From Patescibacteria group bacterium (GTDB lineage: Bacteria > Patescibacteriota > Patescibacteriia > JAACEG01), in the NCBI GenBank assembly GCA_034660655.1, contig JAYEJU010000037.1, positions 1-37,251 of the forward strand: 37,251 nucleotides of DNA. Reading direction: 5' to 3'. The notes beneath the pieces were generated by a model. It was not told the DNA's origin, did no database searches, and saw nothing but the letters and a program-made list of their open reading frames with translations. Positions 1-6,382 of the stretch are shown here, piece by piece; positions within the stretch are counted from its first letter, which is position 1, and the number at the start of each line of letters is the position of its first letter. The translations under genes were made by a program, and so were the position numbers.

Positions 1-2
1 AT

Positions 3-8
3 TATACA
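3..8 (+). promoter_or_regulatory. Possible -10 box of the first SAM riboswitch transcript
   Basis: TATACA lies about 7 nt before the 5' strand of the riboswitch P1 helix, the right distance for transcription to start just ahead of the aptamer. The -35 region would fall outside the window, so this is only half a promoter. Confidence 0.35.
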
Positions 9-14
9 ATTTAA

Positions 15-116
15 TTTATCAAGAGTGCAGTAAGGGACTTAGCCCGACGACCTGCCAGCAACCCCGAAAATTATTTTCGGAAGGTGCTAATTCTAAGCCC
101 GAAAGGGAAAGATAAA
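15..116 (+). ncRNA. SAM-I (S-box) riboswitch, copy 1
   Basis: The RNA carries the S-box hallmarks. P1 is closed by TTTATC (15-20) and GATAAA (111-116). A P2 arm with kink-turn-like AGCAACC follows, then a P3 hairpin with CCGAAAA/TTTTCGG arms, then the highly conserved AAGGTGCTAATTC core. The P2b loop CTTAG (38-42) can pair with CTAAG (93-97) to form the expected pseudoknot. P4 is formed by CCC/GGG around GAAA. S-box RNAs bind S-adenosylmethionine and normally shut off methionine or SAM genes. Here the downstream genes are small unknown proteins, which is unusual. Identification rests on motif and pairing, not a covariance search. Confidence 0.88.
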
Positions 117-130
117 AATTATTTTTTTAA

Positions 131-158
131 AATCTTTCTCTTTTCGGGAAAGATTTTT
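131..158 (+). terminator. Riboswitch-controlled terminator with antiterminator overlap
   Basis: AATCTTTC (131-138) pairs with GAAAGATT (148-155) and is followed by a T run. The 5' arm and loop (about 132-147) are also complementary to CCCGAAAGGGAAAGAT (98-113), which includes P4 and the 3' strand of P1. SAM binding, by holding P1, would therefore free the terminator; without SAM the antiterminator would form. This is a transcriptional OFF switch by design. Confidence 0.8.
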
Positions 159-178
159 TAAATATTAACAACAAAATT

Positions 179-400
179 ATGCTAGAAAAAATTAAAAACA
201 TTTCTGTAAAAACAATTTTTGAAATTATTACAATTTTAATTTATACATATTTTAATCTATATATAATAAAAACTATTATTAATATGGATTATTGGTGGTT
301 ATATATTATACAAAATAAAGAAGGTGTTATTTTTTTAAGTATTATCATGGGATTATTTTTAAATGCAGGATTAATTTTATATTATCTTCGTAAAAAATAA
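179..400 (+). CDS. Small membrane protein, first gene of a SAM-riboswitch operon
   Basis: 73 residues with two predicted transmembrane helices (about 13-32 and 49-69) joined by a short aromatic-rich linker (MDYWWLY) and ending in a basic YYLRKK tail, which suggests both ends are cytoplasmic. No enzyme motif is seen and I do not recognise the family. No clear Shine-Dalgarno precedes the ATG. It starts 20 nt after the riboswitch terminator, so its expression should follow SAM level. The next gene begins 18 nt downstream, consistent with one transcript. Holin-like or transporter-accessory roles are possible but unsupported. Confidence 0.7.
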   Translation: MLEKIKNISVKTIFEIITILIYTYFNLYIIKTIINMDYWWLYIIQNKEGVIFLSIIMGLFLNAGLILYYLRKK

Positions 401-418
401 TTAATTTAACAAATTATT

Positions 419-847
419 ATGGCAATATTTAATGTTTCAGAACTTAATCCAAAAATACGAGAAATGAAAACTTATTCTGATCCTGAAACTGGCTGTTATT
501 CTTATAATGACCAGCAAGCTTTTGAATCTTGTAAACAAACTTATTATTTAAAAAAACAGAATGAGATTTTAAGTCAACAAGAGAATAATTTTGTACCTGA
601 ACGAAATAATATAGATCAAAAAGATATTGAATTAATGAAATCTCAAATAGAAACAATGCAACAAAAAATTGAGTTACAACAGAAAAAAATAATAGCAGCT
701 AAAACTCAGCAAGATGTTCAAATCTCGCAAAAAGATAATATATTTTTTACAGATTTACAAAGTATGCTTGCCTTATGTTTATTAGTTATTTTAATTGTTG
801 GATTCGTGGCTGGAATTTTATTCGCGAAAAAAATTATGAATAAATAA
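419..847 (+). CDS. Coiled-coil protein with C-terminal membrane anchor
   Basis: 142 residues. The N-terminal third is polar with two cysteines (near residues 25 and 40). Residues about 60-102 form a Gln/Lys-rich coiled coil with heptad-like spacing (for example SQIETMQQKIELQQKK). Residues about 115-136 form one transmembrane helix followed by a basic KKIMNK tail. The layout is that of a tail-anchored protein with most of its mass on one side of the membrane. It sits between two other membrane-linked unknowns in the riboswitch-led operon, and the following gene starts 3 nt after its stop codon, which suggests translational coupling. Function unknown. Confidence 0.72.
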   Translation: MAIFNVSELNPKIREMKTYSDPETGCYSYNDQQAFESCKQTYYLKKQNEILSQQENNFVPERNNIDQKDIELMKSQIETMQQKIELQQKKIIAAKTQQDVQISQKDNIFFTDLQSMLALCLLVILIVGFVAGILFAKKIMNK

Positions 848-850
848 TCT

Positions 851-1387
851 ATGAAGGATTGTAGTTATAACAATTTTTTACCAATCATTGGAACTTTAAT
901 TGGAGTTATCGTTGGATTTTTATTATCAATTGTGTATGAAATTGTTAAAAATAAACTATCGGTCAAAAGAAAAAAAAGAGCTATCAGAAATGAATTAAAT
1001 ACCAATTTAGGATTAATCCCTCAAAAAATTGAGCATATAAAAAGTTTGAAAAAAACTCTTGAAAGGCAAAAAATTTTACCATGCCAAAATGTTCACTGTA
1101 CAACATATCTTTATGATTTTTATATAGGAGATATTGGTATACAGCTGACTAAAGATGAGCGAGAGAATCTTCATGTGATATATGAGAGTATAAGAGTAGT
1201 CGATAAATTTTTAGACGATGTATTTATACAATTTATCAATTTTAGAATGTCAGGACAGATATCAAAACCTTTTGAATTCTATATCGGAATGTGTGAGGAA
1301 TTAATCAATAGATGTAATTTGGTACAAAATTTAATTAAAGAATATCTCGACGGTAATCTAAGAAAAATTACGGGTAACAAATTTTAG
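851..1387 (+). CDS. Membrane-anchored helical protein of unknown function
   Basis: 178 residues. One N-terminal transmembrane helix (about 10-30, rich in Ile, Val and Gly) is followed by a strongly basic stretch (KNKLSVKRKKRAIR), so the rest should be cytoplasmic. The remaining 140 residues look mostly alpha-helical, with a CQNVHC pair of cysteines near residue 80. An N-terminal anchor plus a helical cytoplasmic domain recalls membrane-tethered effectors or scaffold proteins, but no family motif is visible. It follows the preceding gene by 3 nt and is the third gene of the unit under the first SAM riboswitch. Confidence 0.72.
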   Translation: MKDCSYNNFLPIIGTLIGVIVGFLLSIVYEIVKNKLSVKRKKRAIRNELNTNLGLIPQKIEHIKSLKKTLERQKILPCQNVHCTTYLYDFYIGDIGIQLTKDERENLHVIYESIRVVDKFLDDVFIQFINFRMSGQISKPFEFYIGMCEELINRCNLVQNLIKEYLDGNLRKITGNKF

Positions 1388-1407
1388 TTTAATACCCCTA
1401 ATTATTT

Positions 1408-1533
1408 ATGAACAATAAACGCAATGAAAAATTAGAATGTGACCATTGGTTAAATTCTTGGTGGGCGGAGATTATAATTTCTTTAATAATTATTTACAGC
1501 GTTGTAATAAATATTTTTCAAGTTATATATTGA
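1408..1533 (+). CDS. 41-residue single-pass membrane peptide
   Basis: A short ORF starts with ATG 20 nt after the previous stop codon and ends with TGA. It encodes a hydrophilic N-terminus (MNNKRNEKLECDHW), a Trp pair, then one hydrophobic helix (EIIISLIIIYSVVINIFQVI). Its position inside the operon and clean TM topology support it being real, though 41 residues is short enough to arise by chance in AT-rich DNA. Its 3' end overlaps the probable -10 of the second riboswitch promoter. Confidence 0.45.
   Translation: MNNKRNEKLECDHWLNSWWAEIIISLIIIYSVVINIFQVIY
1502..1531 (+). promoter_or_regulatory. Probable promoter of the second SAM riboswitch
   Basis: TTGTAA (1502-1507) and TATATT (1526-1531) are separated by 18 bp. 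Transcription would start near 1538, just before the riboswitch P1 helix at 1544. The boxes lie inside the end of the 41-codon ORF. Confidence 0.45.
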
Positions 1534-1543
1534 ATAGTAATTA

Positions 1544-1645
1544 TTTATCAAGAGTGCAGCGAGGGGCTTAGCCCGATGACCTGCCAGCAACCCCGAAAAT
1601 TATTTTCGGAAGGTGCTAATTCTAAACCCGAGAGGGAAAGATAAA
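1544..1645 (+). ncRNA. SAM-I (S-box) riboswitch, copy 2
   Basis: Nearly the same sequence as the copy at 15-116, with the same P1 closing pairs (TTTATC 1544-1549 / GATAAA 1640-1645), AGCAACC turn, P3 arms and AAGGTGCTAATTC core. Differences are mostly in loop or paired positions: the P2b loop is GCTTAG and its pseudoknot partner CTAAA, which weakens the pseudoknot by one pair, and P4 has GAGA instead of GAAA as its loop. Two S-boxes 1.5 kb apart, each ahead of a separate unit, suggest a duplicated control element. Confidence 0.87.
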
Positions 1646-1667
1646 GAATAGTTTAATTTTATTAGAA

Positions 1668-1697
1668 GTCTTTCTCTTTTCGGGAAAGATTTTTTTA
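1668..1697 (+). terminator. Terminator of the second SAM riboswitch
   Basis: TCTTTC and GAAAGA arms close a short hairpin followed by seven T residues, 20 nt before the next start codon. As in copy 1, the 5' side and loop are complementary to the P4 and P1 3' region of the riboswitch (about 1627-1641), giving the alternative antiterminator. Confidence 0.75.
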
Positions 1698-1717
1698 ATT
1701 ATCTAATATAAAATGTT

Positions 1718-2026
1718 ATGAAAAATTTTTTCACTATCAAACAAAAAATCGCGGGGGGAATAAAAGAAAAAAAAATTTATGAAATCGACAGTAGTGAAAT
1801 AAGCGATTACCTTTTATTAGGTAGAGCTTTGGGGATTAATATGGAGCATTGCCTTGATTTGGGCGCAAAACACAAAGAAAACTTTTTTGGAAGAGTTTCT
1901 GCATATAGAATTATAGAAGATTCTAAAACAAAAAAGATTTCTGCCGAAATCAAAAAAATTACGAGTAAAGATATGCAATATATATCAGTATGCTTTTACG
2001 AAAAATTGGATAAAAGCGAAAAATAA
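1718..2026 (+). CDS. Unknown 102-residue soluble protein under the second SAM riboswitch
   Basis: A mixed alpha/beta-looking sequence without signal peptide or membrane segment. Charged Lys/Glu blocks alternate with short hydrophobic strands (YLLLGRALGI, FGRVSAYRII, YISVCFYEKL). Two cysteines are present, one in EHCLDLGAKHKE. I do not recognise the family. The start codon is 20 nt after the riboswitch terminator, so SAM should repress it. It is the only gene of this unit, since the next gene has its own strong promoter. Confidence 0.68.
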   Translation: MKNFFTIKQKIAGGIKEKKIYEIDSSEISDYLLLGRALGINMEHCLDLGAKHKENFFGRVSAYRIIEDSKTKKISAEIKKITSKDMQYISVCFYEKLDKSEK

Positions 2027-2083
2027 GCGTCGGCGAAGTTGAGTAAAATCAAAATTTTATATTATGCTAATCCTTGCCATACC

Positions 2084-2112
2084 TTGACAAATGTTTATTA
2101 TTAAAATATAAT
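2084..2112 (+). promoter_or_regulatory. Consensus sigma-70-type promoter
   Basis: TTGACA (2084-2089) and TATAAT (2107-2112) are both perfect matches separated by the ideal 17 bp. Transcription would start near 2119, giving a leader of about 25 nt for the RHH protein gene at 2145. Confidence 0.85.
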
Positions 2113-2144
2113 GAAAACATAATAAAAGAATTAATTTTAAAATT

Positions 2145-2393
2145 ATGATTACTTATAACATCTCTTTAAATAAAGAATTAGCGAAAATCGTTGATAAACA
2201 AATTAAATCAGGAAAATTTGCTAATCGCAGCGAATTTTTTCGCCAGCTTTTGCGGTCTGTGTTTTTGTCAAGAGAAAAGAATGATATTACCGACGATTTT
2301 ATTTATAGAGAGCCGTATTATAGCGAATTAAAACAAAGAGTAAAAAATTTAGAAACAGAAAAAGAAAAATTTATAAAAAACAATAAAAAATAA
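2145..2393 (+). CDS. Ribbon-helix-helix (CopG/ParD-like) DNA-binding protein
   Basis: 82 residues. Residues 2-40 fit a ribbon-helix-helix fold: an N-terminal beta strand (ITYNISLNKEL), helix A (AKIVDKQIKSG) and helix B after FANRSEFFRQLL, the typical 'RSEFIR' pattern of CopG/ParD-type antitoxins and regulators. RHH proteins bind DNA as dimers through the paired strand. The C-terminal half is charged and helical, as in antitoxins that wrap a toxin, yet no toxin gene is adjacent: the next gene on this strand is far away and the following one is convergent. A stand-alone regulator or an orphan antitoxin are both possible. The gene has its own promoter and terminator. Confidence 0.75.
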   Translation: MITYNISLNKELAKIVDKQIKSGKFANRSEFFRQLLRSVFLSREKNDITDDFIYREPYYSELKQRVKNLETEKEKFIKNNKK

Positions 2394-2427
2394 AAAAATC
2401 ACTTGATTTTATCAAGAGATTTTTTAT
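2393..2427 (+). terminator. Rho-independent terminator after the RHH gene
   Basis: AAAAAATC, A, CTTGAT, loop TTT, ATCAAG, A, GATTTTTT form a long hairpin with one A/A mismatch and a closing U run. It begins at the stop codon. The A run on the other side would also serve the opposite strand. Confidence 0.85.
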
Positions 2428-2471
2428 TAGCTATTAAAAATTTTAAAACACCCTTTGTTTTTAATATTTTC

Positions 2472-2515
2472 AATTGTTGTAAAATTGATGCGGTCGCGCT
2501 TATTTTACAACAATT
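2472..2515. repeat. Perfect 14-bp inverted repeat between convergent genes
   Basis: AATTGTTGTAAAAT (2472-2485) is repeated exactly in inverse at 2502-2515, with a 16-nt loop that is unusually GC-rich for this window. No T tract follows on either side, so it is not a standard terminator. It could be a bidirectional transcript-end structure or a protein-binding site. Confidence 0.6.
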
Positions 2516-2560
2516 CAATTATTCATTTTTAAATATCAAAAAAAGACTTATCAAAAAAAT

Positions 2561-4243
2561 TTACAATTTTTTAATCATATAAGTCCCTTCCAATTTATAC
2601 CCTAATTTTCTATAATATTCTCTTACGCCTATTCCTGAAATTACAGCTATTTTTTTAAATCTTTTTTGCTTTGCGATTTCTTCGGCTTTCAACATCAAGC
2701 GTTTTCCTAATCCTTTGTGCTGAACCGCTGATTTACCTTTACTATTTTTAATTGGAACTATTTTTCCATAAGTATGAAGCTCGCGTATTATTGCTGAATT
2801 TTTTAGCTCTGGAAAATTATTATAAAATCCCCCTACGCCCTTCAGCATCAAGTGCGGAGCAGACTCTTTGTCGAAGGGGGAAATATTATTTTTAAAATTG
2901 GGGATTCTTAAGCGCAAAAAGGCGAATAAAATTTTCCTGTCTTTTGATTCAAAACTTAAAAAATATTCTGTTCCGTCTCCAGCTTGATATTTTTCAATAA
3001 ACAATTTTAAATCATTTTGTTTTATTTCTCTATTTCTCGCTTCTCTGCAACGAATACATTTGCAAACAACGCCCTCGTCCAATAAACGTTTTTGCAGAAC
3101 TTGTCTTAAATTAGAAATTTTATTTCCCGCTTCTATGGAAACAGTCGGGATATCGCGGATTAATCTAATAATCCTTACATAATAAGGAACAGCCTTTTTC
3201 ATTTTTATTAATAAATTTTCTAATTGTTTATCTGCGTATGGCTTATATTTTCCACGTTTCCACCAGCCATATAATCGCGAACCTTTTACAACAGCGCATG
3301 GATAAATTTTTATTTGGTCAGGACGAAAATTTCTATTTGAAAAAATCTTTTTAAATAGTGCTAAATCTTTCGCAGGCGTTGACCCAGGCAAATTCGGCAT
3401 CAGATGATAGCAAATTTTAAATCCAGCCTGCCTTAATAATTTAGTCGCTCTAATAATATCTTTTATATCACTGCCTCTTCTGTTTAATTTTAAAATTTTA
3501 TCATCAATGGCTTGAACCCCAATTTCAACCCTTGTGCATCCTAAATTTCTAAAATTGATTATTTCTTTTTCATTTATATAATCAGGCCTTGTTTCTAAAG
3601 TTAAGCCCACTATTCTATATTTTGCTTTTTCATTTTTCTTCTGTTCTTTTATTAACTCTTTTTTTAATTCTTTAATTTTTAATTTCGAATAATTATTTCG
3701 TAATTCGTAATTCGTAATTCGTAATTCATTGTTATATTCATTAGCTGAACGAAAACATTCTTTAATAAACCAATATTGATATTTTTTGCTAAAAAACGAC
3801 CAAGTACCTCCCATCACAATCAGTTCAATTTTTTCAACATTATGCCCGTTTGCTTCCAACGCTTTAATGCGGATTGAAACTTGTTTATAAGGATTAAAAT
3901 TACAAATTATCGCGCGCATTACAGCGGGTTCATTTGAAAGATAACTTTTGGGAATATTTTTTTCAGTAGGGCAATAAACGCATTTGCCCGGGCAAGAATA
4001 AGATTTTGTTAAAACAGCAATCGGCGCCACGCCTGAAAGCGTTCTGATTTTTCTTTTTTTTAATATTTCTTTTATTTTGTCGCCTTGCTTATTGTTTAAT
4101 TTATTGTATAATTTTAATAATTCAGCGTTTGAAATTTGTTTCATTTTTTTCTGATAAAAAAATTCTCTTTTCAAACGCAAAAACTCCTCATTGTTTTGAG
4201 GATTAGCTTGGATTATTTTTTTAACTATTTTTTTTACTTCCAT
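2561..4243 (-). CDS. elp3: Elp3-family radical SAM / GNAT tRNA-U34 modification enzyme
   Basis: 560 residues, the usual Elp3 length. The radical SAM cluster motif is CxxxCxxC at C84, C88, C91 (SCPGKCVYC). The core contains the Elp3-typical IELIVMGGTWSFF, GLTLETRPDYI, VEIGVQAIDD and CYHLMPNLPGS segments. The C-terminus is a GNAT acetyltransferase domain with QHKGLGKRLM acetyl-CoA-binding and YYRKLGYKLEGTYMIK end motifs. Elp3 adds a carboxymethyl group to uridine 34 of tRNA. It is general in archaea and eukaryotes but scattered in bacteria, where it acts without the rest of Elongator. An Asn/Glu/Leu/Arg-rich insert near residues 172-186 is encoded by heptamer repeats. It is transcribed alone, convergent with the RHH gene. 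Confidence 0.92.
   Translation of the reverse strand: MEVKKIVKKIIQANPQNNEEFLRLKREFFYQKKMKQISNAELLKLYNKLNNKQGDKIKEILKKRKIRTLSGVAPIAVLTKSYSCPGKCVYCPTEKNIPKSYLSNEPAVMRAIICNFNPYKQVSIRIKALEANGHNVEKIELIVMGGTWSFFSKKYQYWFIKECFRSANEYNNELRITNYELRNNYSKLKIKELKKELIKEQKKNEKAKYRIVGLTLETRPDYINEKEIINFRNLGCTRVEIGVQAIDDKILKLNRRGSDIKDIIRATKLLRQAGFKICYHLMPNLPGSTPAKDLALFKKIFSNRNFRPDQIKIYPCAVVKGSRLYGWWKRGKYKPYADKQLENLLIKMKKAVPYYVRIIRLIRDIPTVSIEAGNKISNLRQVLQKRLLDEGVVCKCIRCREARNREIKQNDLKLFIEKYQAGDGTEYFLSFESKDRKILFAFLRLRIPNFKNNISPFDKESAPHLMLKGVGGFYNNFPELKNSAIIRELHTYGKIVPIKNSKGKSAVQHKGLGKRLMLKAEEIAKQKRFKKIAVISGIGVREYYRKLGYKLEGTYMIKKL
3699..3726 (-). repeat. Heptamer tandem repeat (CGTAATT x4) inside elp3
   Basis: Four exact copies of CGTAATT in a row, with partial copies on each side. 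Because 7 is not a multiple of 3, reading it through gives an alternating NELRITNYELR-type peptide. It stays open in frame and lies in a surface-like charged region between the radical SAM strands, so the protein probably tolerates it. Confidence 0.8.
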
Positions 4244-4348
4244 ATATAAATGATTATATTATAAGTTTTTTAAACATACAAATTTATAGCTATTAAATAT
4301 AATTAATTTTGACTATTTTGAACCAAAATGTAAATTCAAGAATTTAAT

Positions 4349-4934
4349 GCGCCACTTTTGACATTTTCAGTATTTTAAAACATAAATTCAGCAATAATCT
4401 CATTTGGCGTTTTATAATTTAAAATTTTTCTTGGCATGTTATTTAATAATTCTTGAATTTTATAAATATCTTTATCATTAATATTATCTAAATTTGTTTT
4501 TTTTTGGCAAATATTGCCTGATAAGTTTGTTAAAATTTTCATCTCCTCCTTTTTGCTAAGAACAATAAGGATCGCAGAAATAGGATTGGACATTGAAAAT
4601 TTCTTTTGTTTTTTCATGATTCGCATTTTCAGTTCCATTATCTCTTGTTATAGTTTTAATAAGATTATAAGATAGCAAAGATTCAATTGTTTTCTAAATG
4701 GCTTGTTCTATTTTTTTAGCTGTTTTGTCTTCGCATTTATGGATTCTGCAAAACATGCTTTTTCTTTCATATTGCGTTGATAGGATATCTTTTTTTGTAA
4801 AAATCATACTGTCTGTTTCCCCAATCGCCAATTCTTTGTTTTTTTATCATAGGCAATAATTAACCTGCTCTCCAAGGTTTGGTTAACCAAATTAATGTTA
4901 TTGCTTATGATAAATGATAAGTAAGAGTGGCGCA
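4349..4934 (-). mobile_element. IS30-family insertion sequence remnant
   Basis: The interval is bounded by imperfect inverted ends sharing TGCGCCACT (4349-4357) and AGTGGCGCA (4926-4934). On the minus strand it encodes decayed IS30-type transposase pieces. At about 586 bp it is roughly half the length of an intact IS30 element, and the N-terminal helix-turn-helix part is missing. Confidence 0.7.
4375..4850 (-). pseudogene. Degenerate IS30-family transposase
   Basis: Read across frames the minus strand gives the IS30 order: a GDW-type start, an ERKS segment, CEDKTAKKIEQAI followed by a stop, TITRDNGTENANHE containing the second Asp of the DDE triad, YFCDPYCS, NFNKLIRQYLPKKT, and the C-terminal LNNMPRKILNYKTPNEII, the standard IS30 ending. 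At least two frameshifts and one stop interrupt it, so no active transposase can be made. An open stretch of 87 codons (4375-4638) is only the tail of this gene partly read in the wrong frame. Confidence 0.85.
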
Positions 4935-4967
4935 ATAGGTTTTGAATGTAGTGACCAGTACACATTA

Positions 4968-4996
4968 TTGACATTGTATTTTTAATATGATATTCT
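4968..4996 (+). promoter_or_regulatory. Promoter of khpA
   Basis: TTGACA (4968-4973) and TATTCT (4991-4996) are 17 bp apart. Transcription would start near 5003. The leader then contains a hairpin with arms ACCAGTT (5010-5016) and AACTGGT (5032-5038). Confidence 0.65.
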
Positions 4997-5076
4997 TTTA
5001 TTTAGAAATACCAGTTAATCTAAAAAGGTCGAACTGGTCTAATATAGAAAATTTATTAAACTACTAAAAGAAATAT

Positions 5077-5412
5077 ATGGCAGATAAAACACCAGACCAA
5101 GAATTCGTGGAATACATTGTAAAAAACATCGTATCACATCCCGATGATGTAAAAACTGTAAGAACAGTAGACGAAATGGGAGTTCTTTTAACTCTTAAAA
5201 TCAATCCTGAAGATATGGGTTTTGTTGTTGGACGGCAAGGGCAAACTGCTCGCGCTATCCGAACATTACTTAAAATCATCGGAGCTAAAGCAAACGCAAG
5301 AATCAACCTAAAAATTGAAGAGCCAGAAGGCGGAAGACGCCCAGCCCCAAGAAGAGAAGAAAAACCAGCTGAAAATGTTGACGCGGATATGGTTGATGAC
5401 TTAAAAATCTAA
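5077..5412 (+). CDS. khpA: KH-domain RNA-binding protein KhpA
   Basis: 111 residues. Residues about 5-85 form a single KH domain of the KhpA/YlqC type with the RNA-contacting GxxG loop GRQG at 52-55 followed by TARAIRTLLKIIGAKA. The last 25 residues are a charged, Arg/Pro/Glu-rich tail that is longer than in most KhpA proteins. KhpA binds RNA, often with KhpB, and affects cell length and division in Firmicutes; it is frequently linked to rpsP and trmD. Here it is followed directly by trmD, but a strong terminator lies between them, so they are probably separate transcripts. Confidence 0.9.
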   Translation: MADKTPDQEFVEYIVKNIVSHPDDVKTVRTVDEMGVLLTLKINPEDMGFVVGRQGQTARAIRTLLKIIGAKANARINLKIEEPEGGRRPAPRREEKPAENVDADMVDDLKI

Positions 5413-5430
5413 ATTTAGTTAGATTCACAT

Positions 5431-5463
5431 AAAAAGTCGCGGTTGTAAAATCGCGACTTTTTT
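5431..5463 (+). terminator. Rho-independent terminator after khpA
   Basis: AAAAAGTCGCG (5431-5441) and CGCGACTTTTT (5452-5462) form an 11-bp perfect stem with a 10-nt loop and a U tract. Confidence 0.92.
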
Positions 5464-5480
5464 GATAGAATTATAATAAT

Positions 5481-6161
5481 ATGAAATTTAATATTCTTAC
5501 AATTTTTCCTAATATTTTTGATTCCTATTTTTCAGAATCCATTTTAAAAAAAGCGCGAGATAAAAAGTTAATTAACATTAATATTGTTAATATCAGAAAC
5601 TTTACAAATGATAAGCGCAAAACAGTTGATGATTCGCCTTATGGCGGAGGCGCTGGGATGATAATGAAAGTTGAGCCAATTTATAAAGCATTGCGATCAT
5701 TAAAGAAAAAAAACAGGAAAAAAAGAAAAATTATTTTGTTAACTCCCACTGGAAAACAGTTTGACCAAAAAATAGCTAATAGATATTCTAAATTAGATGA
5801 GCTAACTTTTATTTGCGGACGATACGAGGGAATTGACGCCAGAATTGAAGAATTTACTGATGAAAAAATTTCTATCGGACCATATATATTAAATGGCGGA
5901 GAAATTGGAGCTATCACAATTATTGAAACAGTATCAAGATTAATCCCTAAAGTATTAGGCAATGAAAAATCTTTACAAGAAGAAACTTTTGCGTTAGAAA
6001 AAAAATCAAAAAAGTTTTTTATTGAATATCCGCAATATACGCGCCCTGAAATTTTTAAGATAAATAAAAAAAAATACAAAGCGCCAAAAATTTTGCTTTC
6101 TGGCGATCATAAAAAAATAGCAGAATGGAGAAATAAAAAATCTCGGCTCGTTGATCATTGA
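5481..6161 (+). CDS. trmD: tRNA (guanosine(37)-N1)-methyltransferase TrmD
   Basis: 226 residues, matching the family. It begins with FNILTIFPNIFDSYFSESIL and carries VDDSPYGGGAGMIMK. The SAM-binding trefoil knot is formed by ILLTPTGKQFDQ, FICGRYEGIDAR and ISIGPYILNGGE. The C-terminal RNA-binding part has QYTRPEIFK and LLSGDHKKIAEWR. TrmD methylates G37 next to the anticodon and prevents +1 frameshifting. TATAAT at 5472-5477 lies only a few bases before the ATG, too close to serve as its -10 unless the transcript is leaderless. The stop is TGA, which shows that TGA is not recoded here. Confidence 0.97.
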   Translation: MKFNILTIFPNIFDSYFSESILKKARDKKLININIVNIRNFTNDKRKTVDDSPYGGGAGMIMKVEPIYKALRSLKKKNRKKRKIILLTPTGKQFDQKIANRYSKLDELTFICGRYEGIDARIEEFTDEKISIGPYILNGGEIGAITIIETVSRLIPKVLGNEKSLQEETFALEKKSKKFFIEYPQYTRPEIFKINKKKYKAPKILLSGDHKKIAEWRNKKSRLVDH

Positions 6162-6190
6162 TTGACATTTTAATAAAAAAAAGTTAATTT
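6162..6190 (+). promoter_or_regulatory. Probable promoter of the tRNA-Arg / tRNA-His unit
   Basis: TTGACA (6162-6167) immediately after the trmD stop and TAATTT (6185-6190) are 17 bp apart. Transcription would begin about 7 nt before tRNA-Arg. An alternative -10 (TATTAT, just upstream of 6201) lies closer to the tRNA. Confidence 0.5.
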
Positions 6191-6203
6191 ATTTTTATTA
6201 TAC

Positions 6204-6275
6204 GCGCCCATAGTTCAATGGATAGAACACCAGCCTTCTAAGCTGGTTATGGGGGTTCGATTCCCTCTGGGCGTA
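6204..6275 (+). tRNA. tRNA-Arg (anticodon UCU)
   Basis: A complete cloverleaf: acceptor GCGCCCA/TGGGCGT with a G1-U72 wobble, D arm with TAGTTCAATGG, anticodon stem CCAGC/GCTGG with loop CTTCTAA (anticodon TCT), and T arm around GGTTCGATTCC. The 3' CCA is not encoded. It reads AGA and AGG, the main Arg codons in such AT-rich genomes. Confidence 0.96.
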
Positions 6276-6282
6276 CTGATAT

Positions 6283-6357
6283 GGTGGCTATAGCTCAATG
6301 GTAGAGCACTGGTTTGTGGTACCAGTGATGAGGGTTCAATTCCCTCTAGCCACCCCA
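6283..6357 (+). tRNA. tRNA-His (anticodon GUG)
   Basis: Acceptor GTGGCTA/TAGCCAC, anticodon stem CTGGT/ACCAG with loop TTGTGGT (anticodon GTG), T loop TTCAATT. An extra G at 6283 faces C73 at 6354, the G-1:C73 pair that identifies tRNA-His to its synthetase. Unlike tRNA-Arg just upstream, CCA is encoded (6355-6357). It lies 7 nt after tRNA-Arg and they should be cotranscribed. Confidence 0.96.
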
Positions 6358-6382
6358 AATGAAAAAGCAAATCTTGTATTTT

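Noticed and set aside
2145-2393. Toxin-antitoxin pair around the RHH protein
   Set aside because: No toxin-like ORF is adjacent on either side; the neighbours are a riboswitch-controlled unknown gene with a separate promoter and a convergent elp3.
3697-3729. Short CRISPR-like repeat array
   Set aside because: Units are 7 bp with no spacers and lie within a coding gene.
4375-4638. An 87-residue protein gene
   Set aside because: Only its C-terminal half is meaningful, and that is the tail of a broken IS30 transposase. The N-terminal half is out of frame.
5472-5477. TATAAT as the trmD -10 box
   Set aside because: It ends only 3 nt before the start codon, so transcription would begin inside the gene. 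It is probably chance in AT-rich DNA.
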